Shown here: one piece after another, positions 1 through 9,050 of the stretch
Position numbering within the stretch: position 1 is the first letter of the stretch
How the letters are laid out: every line of letters begins with the position of its first letter
Origin: Microbulbifer sediminum
GTDB taxonomy: Bacteria; Pseudomonadota; Gammaproteobacteria; Pseudomonadales; Cellvibrionaceae
Reading direction: 5' to 3'
Assembly (NCBI RefSeq): GCF_021729035.1
Contig: NZ_JAJSAP010000005.1
Location: 186,001 to 250,000 of the forward strand
Length of the DNA stretch: 64,000 nucleotides
Notes under the pieces: model-generated
What the model saw: only the letters and a program-made list of their open reading frames with translations
Databases searched by the model: none
Told to the model about the DNA's origin: nothing
Made by a program: the position numbers and the translations under genes

Positions 1-647
1 AGCGCAATGCGCGGGTGGTCCACCACGCCGAGGCCTACTACCGGGGCATGTTCTTCGCCGGCGTCAACACCTGGAACCTGCGCGACCGGCATATGGTCGA
101 CACCCTGCTGGACCTTCGCCACCACCTAACCCAACAGCGTGATCGGCGGGCGCGCATAGCGGTCTGGGCCCACAATTCGCACCTGGGCGACGCCCGCGCA
201 ACCGACGCAGCGCTACACGAAGAGGTAAACGTCGGCCAGCTGGTGCGCGAGAAACTGGGTGACGATGCGCTGCTGCTGGGATTCACCACCTATAAGGGCC
301 ATGTGACAGCAGCGACCGACTGGGACCGGCCCGCAGAGCACCGCTGGGTGCGGCCGGCACTGGACGGCAGTATTGAGGCACTGTTCCACCGTGCAGAACG
401 GAAACGGTTTTACCTCGACATGGCTTCACTGCCACCGGAAACCCTCGGCCATCCGCTCCTGGAGCGGGCCATCGGCGTCATCTACCGGCCGGAAACGGAG
501 CGCCAGAGCCATTATTTTCGCACCCGGCTACAGCACCAGTTCGACGCAGTGATACACCTCGATGAGACGACCGCCCTGGAGCCGCTGGATATGACCGAGG
601 GCTGGCAGGAGCGGGAGCCCCCGGAAACCTGGCCCTATGGCATCTGA
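1..647 (+). CDS. Erythromycin esterase family protein (3' part; start lies before the window)
   Basis: The reading frame is open from the first bases of the window and ends at 647, so only the C-terminal ~214 residues are present. The stretch RNARVVHHAEAYYRGMF followed by RDRHMVDTL is the helical segment typical of the erythromycin esterase (EreA/EreB-like, succinoglycan biosynthesis) family. The later WAHNSHLGDA holds a conserved family histidine (WxHNxH). Family members hydrolyse lactones or esters, but most chromosomal members have no proven substrate, so macrolide resistance should not be assumed. The internal GTG at 15 lies inside the conserved domain and is not a start. Confidence 0.85.
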   Translation, partial: RNARVVHHAEAYYRGMFFAGVNTWNLRDRHMVDTLLDLRHHLTQQRDRRARIAVWAHNSHLGDARATDAALHEEVNVGQLVREKLGDDALLLGFTTYKGHVTAATDWDRPAEHRWVRPALDGSIEALFHRAERKRFYLDMASLPPETLGHPLLERAIGVIYRPETERQSHYFRTRLQHQFDAVIHLDETTALEPLDMTEGWQEREPPETWPYGI

Positions 648-673
648 ACCCGGCCCCGCCTCGCCATGGCCGA

Positions 674-1969
674 TCAGAAATCGCGACTATCGTGCCTGAA
701 CACCTGCCCATCTTTCATTACGAAATTAACCCGTTCCATCACGCTGATGTCCTCCAGCGGATTCCCCGGCACTGCCACCATGTCTGCCAGTTTGCCCGCG
801 CGGATACTGCCCAGCCTCGCCTCCTGCCCCAGCAGCCTGGCGGAATTGATGGTGGCTGCCTGCAGCGCCTGCAGCGGCGTCATGCCGAATTCCACCATAC
901 GCGAAAACTGGCGCGCATTCTGGCCATGGGGGTAGACGGAGGCATCGGAACCAAAAACCATCCTCACCCCGGCTTCCACTGCCTCGCGGAAGCTCTCGCG
1001 CTGGCGGCCACCGACTTTGCGCTCCTTCTCGAGGCTCTCCGGGAGGATACCGGCCCTTTCCCCCTCCGAGAGAATATATTCAGTGACGTAGATATCCATG
1101 GACAGGACAGTGTCATTTTTCTTTGCCAGCCGGATTGCCTCGCGATCGAGGAAACTGGCGTGCTCGATGGAGTCCACACCGGCACGGATGGCCGCCTTGA
1201 TCCCTTCGGTGCCGTGGGCATGGGCAGCTACGATTGCACCGCGCCTGTGGGCCTCAATCACCGCCGCCCGCATTTCCTCCCCCGTCAGCTGCTGGGCACC
1301 GGGTTCGGTATTTTTGGACAATACGCCACCGGTAGCGCACATCTTTATCAGGTCAGCGCCATACTTGAAGTTCTCCCGCACCTTGGCCCGCACCGCCCAT
1401 GGACCATCGGCGACACCTTTCCCGCGGGCCTCGTACTCATGGGTTAACAGGTTGTTGTCACAGTGCCCCCCGGTGATCCCGATTGCCGGGCCGGATACAA
1501 ACAGTCGCGGCCCGGGCACGTCACCGTCATTGATAGCATCGCGCAGCGCAATATCCGCGTATCCGGACGCCCCCAGGTTGCGCATGGTGGTAAAGCCGGC
1601 TCTGAGCGAAGTGCGCGCGTTCTTCACCCCGGTGATCGCCGCACGCTCGGATGTCACTGCCAGGCGCCGGTAACCGTGCTGGTCGGAGGACCCTGTCAGG
1701 TGCACATGCATATCCATCAGGCCCGGCACCAGGGTCATGCCAGCCAACGCCAGTGCTCCCTCCGGGACCTGGGCATTGGCCTCGACCGACACGATTCTGT
1801 CGCCATCGACAGCCACGAGCGGGGATTCAATGACCGCTCCACTCTCCACATCGATCAGGCGATCCGCTGTGATATAGGTAACGGCCATCGAGGCCTGGGC
1901 GAAGATGGCACTGCCGACGCCCAGCAGGATGGCCATGAGGGATTTCCTATTGTTGGTTTTACGATGCAT
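674..1969 (-). CDS. Secreted metal-dependent amidohydrolase (imidazolonepropionase / Xaa-Pro dipeptidase-like)
   Basis: This 431-residue protein starts with a signal peptide (basic start, hydrophobic stretch to about residue 29, ending ASMA), so it probably acts in the periplasm. The amidohydrolase barrel shows the metal-binding HxH in MDMHVHL, further metal histidines in AHAHGTEG and SIEHASF, and the catalytic aspartate in FGSDASVYPHG. The last ~60 residues return to the small beta-sandwich (LGSIRAGKLADMVAV), as is usual. Close relatives are annotated as dipeptidases acting on Xaa-Pro or similar peptides; the substrate here is unknown. It is convergent with the upstream esterase gene and appears to be a single-gene unit. 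No second candidate start competes with the signal-peptide methionine. Confidence 0.85.
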   Translation of the reverse strand: MHRKTNNRKSLMAILLGVGSAIFAQASMAVTYITADRLIDVESGAVIESPLVAVDGDRIVSVEANAQVPEGALALAGMTLVPGLMDMHVHLTGSSDQHGYRRLAVTSERAAITGVKNARTSLRAGFTTMRNLGASGYADIALRDAINDGDVPGPRLFVSGPAIGITGGHCDNNLLTHEYEARGKGVADGPWAVRAKVRENFKYGADLIKMCATGGVLSKNTEPGAQQLTGEEMRAAVIEAHRRGAIVAAHAHGTEGIKAAIRAGVDSIEHASFLDREAIRLAKKNDTVLSMDIYVTEYILSEGERAGILPESLEKERKVGGRQRESFREAVEAGVRMVFGSDASVYPHGQNARQFSRMVEFGMTPLQALQAATINSARLLGQEARLGSIRAGKLADMVAVPGNPLEDISVMERVNFVMKDGQVFRHDSRDF

Positions 1970-2332
1970 TCCTTCTCCTAATGGGTTCGATTGCAGTTGG
2001 CGGGTTGAACTACGCTCCCCGGGGGGGCACTGAAGACGACACCCGGTTGTACCCTATTTGCCAGGGAGGTGCCAGCCGCTGCGACGAGCCGCAAGCCTGG
2101 AGGGATGGCACGCAGGAAGAAGGGGAAGGCACCTGCCGGAAAAGAAAAAATACGGCGCGGGAAAACATAATGTGTATTCGATACAGAGTGGGGCAGGATT
2201 ATTCCACGCACTCGCCAACCGCACCGGTAACGGGACACCGCACCAGACGATGGACAATCGGCCCGGAATCCATGTGCATTACAGTTTCACCTGCCCTGAA
2301 TACCGCGCCGGGATCAACCTCAGATAAGGCGA
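1970..2332. other. Intergenic region upstream of the amidohydrolase gene
   Basis: This 363-base gap must hold the promoter of the minus-strand amidohydrolase gene. An A-rich stretch around 2145-2170 is the only low-GC patch. A minus-strand frame ending at 2199 contains FRAGETVMHMDSGPIVHRL, faintly reminiscent of the small DUF2158/YodC proteins, but has no convincing start, so I do not call it a gene. Nothing else is recognisable. Confidence 0.4.
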
Positions 2333-2617
2333 ATGTCGGGCTGTGAAGCTGACAGTAAGGACGTGTACCTGCATAACCCATTAGCAAAAGATTTGAGCGA
2401 TAATCTGGCGCAAAAGCGGGAGCAACTGTACGTGATTGACGAGCAAGGCGCGCCACAAGTGGATATGGACGCCTTTATTACCATCCAGGGCAACTCGCCG
2501 GGCGAAACCTGGCAATCCAGGCTTGCCAGCCTCTCCCTGCTCCGTTCGCTACCGGGGAAGTCCTACAGGCTGTTTAACCGCGAACTGTACCGCCGGAACC
2601 GCGTACTGAACCACTGA
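2333..2617 (+). CDS. DCC-family (DUF393) thiol-disulfide oxidoreductase-like fragment, catalytic N-terminus missing
   Basis: The 94-residue product resembles the C-terminal half of DCC/YuxK-type proteins: EQLYVIDEQG, then a DAF motif, then YRLFNRELYRRNR. The family's defining N-terminal DGxCxxC motif is absent. Just inside the ORF, a GTG at 2343 in another frame reads V-K-L-T-V before running to a stop, which would fit the usual DCC start (MKLTVYYDG...), so this may be a gene whose middle or front was deleted. AAGG lies only a few bases before the ATG at 2333. Similarity is judged by eye and is weak; it could equally be a small unrelated gene. Confidence 0.4.
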   Translation: MSGCEADSKDVYLHNPLAKDLSDNLAQKREQLYVIDEQGAPQVDMDAFITIQGNSPGETWQSRLASLSLLRSLPGKSYRLFNRELYRRNRVLNH

Positions 2618-2808
2618 CAGCCATAACCACATCCCCGTCCAGCAACGAGCGCCAGCCACTAACGGCGGTTTAAAGCACTGTCCCTGAATCACCGGCCAAA
2701 CCCGCCCGGATTGGTATAGGCTGTTTACAGGAAGACAGGGAATTTCCCCTGCCCATACAACAGCAACCGACAAGCTGGCGCAGCCGTCAACCTTCATGGA
2801 GGATCCCA

Positions 2809-3033
2809 ATGAAGTGCCCTTCCTGCCAAGATTCCGGCATGATGACCATGGATCGCAATGGTGTACAGATCGATTATTGCCCCACCTGCCGGGGTATCTG
2901 GCTCGATCGCGGTGAGCTGGAAAAGATTATTGAGCAGTCCCAATCCGGCAAGCCCGCTGAGGCTGGTGGGGAAAACGACCAGGAAGCGCCAAAGCGGAAG
3001 CGCAACCTGATCACCGAATTATTCGATTTCTGA
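2809..3033 (+). CDS. Small zinc-ribbon (zf-TFIIB type) protein
   Basis: This 74-residue protein has two zinc knuckles, CPSC at residues 3-6 and CPTC at 24-27, followed by RGIWLDRGELEKII. That layout is diagnostic of the zf-TFIIB-like small proteins common in proteobacteria. The C-terminus is charged (PKRKRNLITELFDF). A strong GGAGG lies seven bases before the ATG. The molecular role of the family is not established. It stands alone, about 110 bases before the thioesterase-like gene on the same strand. Confidence 0.85.
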   Translation: MKCPSCQDSGMMTMDRNGVQIDYCPTCRGIWLDRGELEKIIEQSQSGKPAEAGGENDQEAPKRKRNLITELFDF

Positions 3034-3142
3034 TACCACACCCCGGTACCATCGACCGAAGCCGGAGGTGACACCGGTCGGCACCGGCGCGCTGTGACCT
3101 TAAAATCGACAGGCATGACGGGCGTTGTCACGGGAGAAGCGG

Positions 3143-4246
3143 ATGAAAGCCGTAATCGATGAGCCCCGCCGGGGCGCCATCGGGGATCTCCGCGCCCTTC
3201 AGCAACCGGGGCTGGACACCTTTCGCCGTTTTACCCGCGGGCAACTGCCGGGCCCACCAATCTGGCGACTCACCGGAATGCGCCCCACCGAAGTGACGCT
3301 GGGCAAGGCGACATTTTCCATGCCGGTCACCACCTGGCTGGCAGATGGCAGTGGCATCTACTGGGGTGGGATTTGTGCCCTGCTGGCCGATGCACCACTG
3401 GCCTCGGCCATCTGGACCACCCTGCCCGCCGGCAAGGTGCTCACCACCTCCGAACTGAACATCAGTTTCGTACGGCCAATCACCAACTCCACCCAGAAAC
3501 TGGTCGGGCGCGCGGAGACGGTGCATTCCGGCAGGCAGGTTGGCCTGTCCATGGCAGAAATCACCGACCAGGATGGGCGGCTGCTGGCATTTGCCAGCAG
3601 CCGCTGCATCATCGCGGACATGGATGTGGATCCGGATGCCAAGCTGCCTGAACCGGACCTGGGGCCCGAAGACTCTGAAGATTCACCCGATCCATTCCGG
3701 CGCGCTCCCCCCGACGCAGAGCTGTGCGACCTAAGGGCATTCGCCAAACTAAAGCCGTTGGAACTGCAGCGGGCCACCATCGCCGACGAACGCACCCAGC
3801 CCATATGGCAGCTCACCGGCTACCATCCGCAGCAGGCAGAAGAAGGCTGTTTCCGCGGCACCCTGCCCACCTCGGAGTGGTTTTCCAATGGCAGCCTGTC
3901 AGTCTACGGCGGCATGCTGGCCTGGGCCGCCGACTTCACCATGGGCGCCGCAGCCTATTCCACATTACCCGCCGGTGACCTGTTCGTAACCCTGGATATG
4001 CATATCCGCTTCACCCGGCCGGCAAAAATCAATAGTGGAGATCTGAGCTGTATCGCCCGGGTAAGACACCTGGGACGGCAGTTGCGGGTAACCACCTGCA
4101 ATATTGACACTGCCGACGGCAAGCGCGTGGCCATGGCAACGGCCTCGGCACTGGTTATCAAGGGCGCCGCGCGGGATCTGGCGGCAGGCGGGGACCCCGA
4201 GGACATTATCGCGCATGCCAACCACAACCGCGATCAATCGAATTGA
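3143..4246 (+). CDS. Tandem hotdog-fold protein, PaaI/acyl-CoA thioesterase-like
   Basis: This 367-residue protein is an internal duplication. PIWRLTGMRP in the first half (from ~residue 35) is matched by PIWQLTGYHP in the second (from ~220). Each half continues with the hotdog-helix pattern (YWGGICALLADAPLASAI; VYGGMLAWAADFTMGAAA), a PAGxxxxTxxxxIxFxRP strand, and a beta-strand core. Single-domain relatives (PaaI/YbgC class) hydrolyse acyl-CoA thioesters. I chose the ATG at 3143 because GGGAG lies six bases upstream; a TTG at 3125 is possible. No strand neighbours suggest a pathway. The substrate is unknown. Confidence 0.75.
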   Translation: MKAVIDEPRRGAIGDLRALQQPGLDTFRRFTRGQLPGPPIWRLTGMRPTEVTLGKATFSMPVTTWLADGSGIYWGGICALLADAPLASAIWTTLPAGKVLTTSELNISFVRPITNSTQKLVGRAETVHSGRQVGLSMAEITDQDGRLLAFASSRCIIADMDVDPDAKLPEPDLGPEDSEDSPDPFRRAPPDAELCDLRAFAKLKPLELQRATIADERTQPIWQLTGYHPQQAEEGCFRGTLPTSEWFSNGSLSVYGGMLAWAADFTMGAAAYSTLPAGDLFVTLDMHIRFTRPAKINSGDLSCIARVRHLGRQLRVTTCNIDTADGKRVAMATASALVIKGAARDLAAGGDPEDIIAHANHNRDQSN

Positions 4247-4661
4247 CAGGGCAGTCTGAAATTCAGGGTCCAGATTGACATGCAATACACGGCAAATTTT
4301 CAAATATTTTTTATCAGCAGAAAAATAATAACCCTCGGGCAAGTGAAGTTGTCATCGTGAACGAAGAAAACCCGCACTCCAGGGCAGTCCTTCCATCTTT
4401 TTAACCGGTTTCCATTCCAGAAGTGAACATTGTGTCACCTGCTTACTCTCCCCCTGCCCTACGCCCCCAATAGGGCTGATGCACCATTTCAGAGAGCGGC
4501 CATAACCTTGATGCTGCGATCACTCCCTGGGTAACCGGGATATGCCTCCGACCTCGTCATGCTCGAGTGCCGTGTTGTGAGGCGTTATTGTTCTTCCAGC
4601 GGCCTACCTGTGAGTGAAAGCATTGATCAATTATAAAAATCCAACCAATCGAGGTACTCCG
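4247..4661. other. Intergenic region upstream of the amylase gene
   Basis: A 415-base gap with no supported gene. It opens with an A/T-rich stretch (about 4290-4330) and probably carries the amylase promoter nearer to 4600-4660. I saw no convincing -10/-35 pair or regulator site. Confidence 0.5.
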
Positions 4662-6386
4662 ATGAGATACTTCAGTGCGATGATATTTCTGTCACTGGCG
4701 CTCGCCACTGCAAGTCCGGCTGCCCAAGCCGTACCCCGCACCGCTTTTGTTCACCTGTTCGAGTGGCAGTGGGACCAGGTGGCGGCGGAGTGCGAAAACT
4801 TTCTTGGCCCCAAAGGGTTTTCGGCGGTACAGGTCTCCCCTCCGCAAAAATCCATCAACGGCAGCCAGTGGTGGACCCGCTATCAACCAGTAAGCTATTC
4901 GATCGAGGGGCGCTCCGGCAGCCGCCAGCAATTTGCCGATATGGTCAGCCGCTGTAATGCGGCAGGTGTCGATATCTATGTGGACGCAGTGATCAATCAT
5001 ATGGCGGCCTGGGATCGCGACTTCCCCGAGGTTCCCTACGGACCCAATGATTTCCATACCTGCACCGACAATATCGACTATTCCAGCAAGTGGTCGATCC
5101 AGAACTGCGACCTGGTGGGGCTCAACGACCTGAAAACGGAATCGGCCTATGTGCAGGGCAAGATTGCCGATTACCTAAACGACCTGATTTCTCTGGGTGT
5201 TGCCGGTTTCCGTATCGACGCGGCCAAGCATATGCCAGCGGCCGATATCAACGCGATCGTCCAGCGCCTGAACGGCGAGCCCTATATCTACCAGGAAGTG
5301 ATCGGCGCTGGCGGGGAACCGGTGCAGGCCAGTGACTATACCTGGGTCGGCGACGTAACCGAGTTCAACTTCACCAATACCCTGGGCCACTACTTCAAGC
5401 TACGTGGTCCCCTGAAGGAAATCAGCAATATCGGCAGCTGGCAGGGCTGGCTGCCGACAGAGGACGCCATCACCTTCGTCGCCAACCACGACAACCAGCG
5501 CCAGAACACGGACAACACCGTCACCCATAAGGATGGTAACAATGCCAACAATATGGCCCATGTGTTCCTGCTGGGCTGGCCATATGGATACCCGAAGGTG
5601 ATGTCCAGCTACGACTGGAGCGACCATGACCAGGGCCCGCCCGGAAGTGCGGCCGGCAACTGTGACAATGGCTGGCTGTGCGAGCACCGTAACCGCGCCA
5701 TCGCCAATATGGTGGCCTTCCGCAACAACACCGCCGATTATTTCGGGGTAACCAACTACTGGGATAACGGTAACAACCAGCTCGCCTGGGGGCGCGGTGG
5801 CCTGGGCTTTGTGGTGATCAACATGGAAGGCAGCGACCTCAATCGCAACTTCCAGACCGGTATGCCGGCCGGCACCTACTGCGACATTATCCAGGGCGAC
5901 TTCGACTACGACGCCGGCACCTGCAGCGGGCCAACCATTACCGTGGACGGCAACGGCAATGCCAGTTTCAGCGTCTATTTGCGTAACGCCTCCGCAATCC
6001 ATATGGGCGCCCGTGTGGGTGTGCCCTGCCCCAGCTGCGGCGGCAATCCCCCGGGCGGATCCGGTGGAGGAAGCTCCGGCGGCAGCGATCCGGTGAACGT
6101 CTCCTTCAGCTGTGCAAACGGCTACACCTACTGGGGCCAGAGTGTCTACGTGGTGGGTAACCAGGACGAACTGGGCAACTGGGACCCGGCCGGGGCCCGG
6201 GTCCTGGATGCCTCCAATTACCCCACCTGGACGGGTACCATCGAGCTGCCCGCCACTACCGACGTAGAGTGGAAATGCCTCAAGCGTGAGGAAAACAATT
6301 CCGGCGCCGGTATAGAGTGGCAGTCGGGCTCCAATAATACTTTCAACACCGGCACATCCGACTCCAGCCAGTCGGCCGGCTTCTGA
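4662..6386 (+). CDS. Secreted alpha-amylase (GH13) with C-terminal CBM20 starch-binding domain
   Basis: The 574-residue preprotein has a Sec signal peptide (to about residue 23, PAAQA) and a GH13 catalytic domain. I identify the nucleophile Asp186 in GFRIDAAKH, the acid/base Glu212 in YIYQEVI, and the third acid Asp277 in FVANHDNQ. The calcium-site region DAVINHM is also present. A Gly/Ser-rich linker (roughly residues 460-478) leads to a CBM20 module of ~96 residues with the conserved VGNQDELGNWDPAGA start. It should cleave alpha-1,4 bonds of starch outside the cell. The ATG at 4662 follows GAGG and directly begins the signal peptide; an upstream in-frame start at 4614 would bury it. A hairpin follows the stop codon. 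Confidence 0.95.
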   Translation: MRYFSAMIFLSLALATASPAAQAVPRTAFVHLFEWQWDQVAAECENFLGPKGFSAVQVSPPQKSINGSQWWTRYQPVSYSIEGRSGSRQQFADMVSRCNAAGVDIYVDAVINHMAAWDRDFPEVPYGPNDFHTCTDNIDYSSKWSIQNCDLVGLNDLKTESAYVQGKIADYLNDLISLGVAGFRIDAAKHMPAADINAIVQRLNGEPYIYQEVIGAGGEPVQASDYTWVGDVTEFNFTNTLGHYFKLRGPLKEISNIGSWQGWLPTEDAITFVANHDNQRQNTDNTVTHKDGNNANNMAHVFLLGWPYGYPKVMSSYDWSDHDQGPPGSAAGNCDNGWLCEHRNRAIANMVAFRNNTADYFGVTNYWDNGNNQLAWGRGGLGFVVINMEGSDLNRNFQTGMPAGTYCDIIQGDFDYDAGTCSGPTITVDGNGNASFSVYLRNASAIHMGARVGVPCPSCGGNPPGGSGGGSSGGSDPVNVSFSCANGYTYWGQSVYVVGNQDELGNWDPAGARVLDASNYPTWTGTIELPATTDVEWKCLKREENNSGAGIEWQSGSNNTFNTGTSDSSQSAGF

Positions 6387-6794
6387 CCCTCACAGGCTGG
6401 AGATAGAAGGGCGGGCCCTTACGGCCCGCCCTTGCCCTTCCCGGGCCGCAATCCTGCGGCCTTCCCAACCGCCATGGCAGGCCCGCCACCCTCTGGATTT
6501 CTGCGGCCCTGGCAACCGGAACGGCAGCCCGGTGTCACCATCGGCATGGTCCGAGGCCCCCTCACCCGGGAGGCTCGGGAACCGCAGCAGCCCAGTTGCT
6601 GCAGAGGAACTGGCAGTATGGAGCCGCCCACGAGCTGCCCGGGGGGCAGTTCCCGCAGGCCCGTTTTCAAGACGGCCGTTCAGCCATAGCCCCGTTTTGT
6701 GTATCATCGACAGCTTTAGCCCATTTTTTGATCAACCTTTGGCCAATAGCCGGCGCTGGCGCCAGTAAGGCGATTAAGGCGATAGAGAACAACC
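6387..6794. other. Intergenic region between amylase and AbgT transporter genes
   Basis: A 408-base gap. Apart from the hairpin at 6407-6433 it holds no supported gene; open frames here are short and without family features. The promoter of the AbgT transporter probably lies in the AT-richer part around 6690-6740. Confidence 0.5.
6407..6433 (+). terminator. Hairpin after the amylase gene
   Basis: A perfect 11-bp inverted repeat (AAGGGCGGGCC / GGCCCGCCCTT) encloses a 5-base loop, starting 21 bases after the amylase stop. It is followed by a C/T mixture rather than a clean T run, so intrinsic termination is likely but not certain. Confidence 0.6.
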
Positions 6795-8396
6795 ATGACT
6801 ACAACCAGCTCCCCCAGCGCGGAGAACACCCAGGCGACTGGCAGGAAAACCGCATTCACCCGCTTCCTGGACACCGTCGAGTGGCTGGGCAACCTGCTGC
6901 CCCACCCGATCACCCTGTTCGCCCTGTTTGCGGTAGGCGTGGTCTTTATCAGTGGTATCGCCTCCTGGTTCGGCCTGGCGGTACCGGACCCACGCCCGGT
7001 GGGCGCTGCCGGCCGGGACCCGGACGGTATTATCGAGGTGTTTAACCTCCTGTCGGGGGACGGTTTGCGGCTGATCGTGACCAGCCTGGTGACCAACTTT
7101 ACCGGCTTTGCGCCCCTGGGCACCGTGCTGGTGGCCCTGTTGGGTGTCGGTGTGGCGGAGCACTCCGGACTGCTGAGCGCCGCCGTGCGGGGCCTGGTGA
7201 TGCAGGCATCCACGCGCACCGTGACCGTGATCGTGGTCTTCGCCGGCATTCTCTCCAATACCGCCTCGGAGCTGGGCTATGTGGTGTTAATCCCGCTGGC
7301 GGCAATGATCTTCCATTCCCTGGGACGCCACCCTCTGGCGGGCCTGGCCGCGGCTTTTGCCGGGGTATCCGGCGGCTACAGTGCCAACCTGCTGATCGGC
7401 ACCGTGGACCCGCTGCTGTCCGGCATCACCGAGTCCGCCGCCCATATGATCGACCCCACCTACGCCGTGGGCCCAGAGGTGAACTGGTTCTTCATGATGG
7501 TCAGCACCGTGCTGATTACCCTGGTGGGCAGCTGGGTGACCATCGCCATCGTCGAGCCCAAGCTGGGCAAGTACGATGTATCCGAGGCCTCTGTGGACCT
7601 GTCGCAGGACAAGATGGGCGAGCTCACCGCCGATGAGAAACGCGGCCTCAAGTACGCCGGCCTGGCGGTACTGGCGGTCTGCGCACTGTTCGCGCTGTCC
7701 ATCGTTCCGGAGTGGGGCGTGCTGCGGGATCCGGAGACCGGGGCAGTGGCCGGCTCCCCGTTCCTGAAGGGCATCGTGGCGCTGATCGTGGTGTTCTTTG
7801 CAATACCAGGGTTTGTCTTCGGCCGCGTCACCGGCACCATGCGCGACGACCGTGACGTGATCAACGCCATGTCCAGGAGCATGGGGACCATGGGCATGTA
7901 CATTGTCCTGGTGTTCTTCGCCGCGCAGTTCGTGGCGTTCTTCAAGGTCACCAACCTGGGCACCATCTTCGCCGTGGTGGGCGCCGACACCCTGCAGAGT
8001 ATTGGCCTGACGGGCCCGCTGCTGTTCCTGTTCTTTATCATGATGTGCGGCTTCGTCAACCTGATGCTGGGCAGTGCCTCGGCCCAGTGGGCAGTCACCG
8101 CGCCGATCTTTGTGCCCATGCTGATGCTGCTGGGCTACGCCCCGGAGGTGATCCAGGCGGCCTACCGGATCGGCGATTCGGTCACCAATATCATCACCCC
8201 GATGATGAGCTACTTCGGCCTGATCGTGTCGTTTGCCACCCGCTACAAGAAAGACCTGGGCATCGGTACGCTGATCTCCACCATGATCCCCTACTCGATC
8301 TTTTTCTTTGTGGGGTGGTCGTTGCTGTTCTTTATCTGGGTGTTCGCACTGGGCTTGCCGGTCGGCCCCGGCGCCGCGACCTACTATTCAGGCTAA
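6795..8396 (+). CDS. AbgT-family transporter (p-aminobenzoyl-glutamate type)
   Basis: This 533-residue, very hydrophobic inner-membrane protein has the AbgT family pattern: WLGNLLPHPITLFALFA near the start, GVGVAEHSGLL, GGYSANLLIGTVDPLL, and a C-terminal GDSVTNIITPMMSYF ahead of the last helices. The family imports p-aminobenzoyl-glutamate in E. coli, and some members export sulfonamides; which applies here is unknown. The length is normal. It appears to be a single-gene unit. A broken second member of the same family lies at 22819-23093, so this is the intact copy in the window. Confidence 0.9.
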   Translation: MTTTSSPSAENTQATGRKTAFTRFLDTVEWLGNLLPHPITLFALFAVGVVFISGIASWFGLAVPDPRPVGAAGRDPDGIIEVFNLLSGDGLRLIVTSLVTNFTGFAPLGTVLVALLGVGVAEHSGLLSAAVRGLVMQASTRTVTVIVVFAGILSNTASELGYVVLIPLAAMIFHSLGRHPLAGLAAAFAGVSGGYSANLLIGTVDPLLSGITESAAHMIDPTYAVGPEVNWFFMMVSTVLITLVGSWVTIAIVEPKLGKYDVSEASVDLSQDKMGELTADEKRGLKYAGLAVLAVCALFALSIVPEWGVLRDPETGAVAGSPFLKGIVALIVVFFAIPGFVFGRVTGTMRDDRDVINAMSRSMGTMGMYIVLVFFAAQFVAFFKVTNLGTIFAVVGADTLQSIGLTGPLLFLFFIMMCGFVNLMLGSASAQWAVTAPIFVPMLMLLGYAPEVIQAAYRIGDSVTNIITPMMSYFGLIVSFATRYKKDLGIGTLISTMIPYSIFFFVGWSLLFFIWVFALGLPVGPGAATYYSG

Positions 8397-8507
8397 GTCG
8401 GCTCATAGGCCCCCTGGACGGCCCCCCGGGGCGTCACCAGGGGTGCCATTCGCACCCGAATCAGTTTAAAGTCGCCGGAAAATCCCAGGACTACGCACGG
8501 AATTCAC

Positions 8508-9044
8508 ATGAGCTCTCTCCAGGACCAATTACTGAAAGCCGGCCTCGTCGACAGCAAGAAGGCGAAACAGGTCAGCAAGGAAAAACGCAAGCAACAGAAA
8601 GTGGCCAAGAAGTCCGGCCAGCAAGTGGAAAACGAAGCACGCGCGGCAGCGGAGCAGGCCCGGGCCGAGAAAGCGGCCCGTGACCGGGCGCTGAATGCCG
8701 AGCGCGAGGCCGCCGCCCACGAAAAGGCCATTGCCGCCCAGATCCGCCAGATGGTGGCCGGCAACCGCCAGCCCCGTGGCCGCGAGGACGTGGCCTATAA
8801 CTTCACCTTTGAGCGCAAGATCAAGACCATCCATGTCAGCGAGGCGGTGCGCGACCACCTGGCTGCCGGGCGCCTGATGATCGTCGGCCTGGACGACAAG
8901 TTCGAGCTGGTACCGCGGGTCATCGCCGAGAAGATTGCCGAACGCAATCCGGACGCGGTGGTACAACCCCCGGCAGACAGCAGTGCCGTGGATGAGGACG
9001 ATCCCTACGCGGACTTCCAGATCCCCGACGACCTGATGTGGTAA
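8508..9044 (+). CDS. DUF2058 (YaiL-type) protein
   Basis: The 178-residue product begins SSLQDQLLKAGLVDSKKAK and continues with a highly charged Lys/Ala/Arg/Glu coiled region (residues ~15-80). A compact domain follows (YNFTFERKIKTIHVSE, then FELVPRVIAEKI). This is the recognisable layout of the DUF2058 nucleoprotein/polynucleotide-associated-like family. The function is not established. The 6-base gap to the DUF1415 gene suggests co-transcription with it. Confidence 0.85.
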   Translation: MSSLQDQLLKAGLVDSKKAKQVSKEKRKQQKVAKKSGQQVENEARAAAEQARAEKAARDRALNAEREAAAHEKAIAAQIRQMVAGNRQPRGREDVAYNFTFERKIKTIHVSEAVRDHLAAGRLMIVGLDDKFELVPRVIAEKIAERNPDAVVQPPADSSAVDEDDPYADFQIPDDLMW

Positions 9045-9050
9045 CCGCGC

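Noticed and set aside
2199..2456. Minus-strand frame with FRAGETVMHMDSGPIVHRL, faintly like DUF2158
   Set aside because: No convincing start or RBS, overlaps the DCC-like ORF, and the conserved Trp after the Cys is missing.
4450..4470. CT-rich stretch resembling an inverted MalT box upstream of the amylase gene
   Set aside because: A low-complexity match in one place only, about 200 bases from the gene, with no malT or maltose genes in the window.
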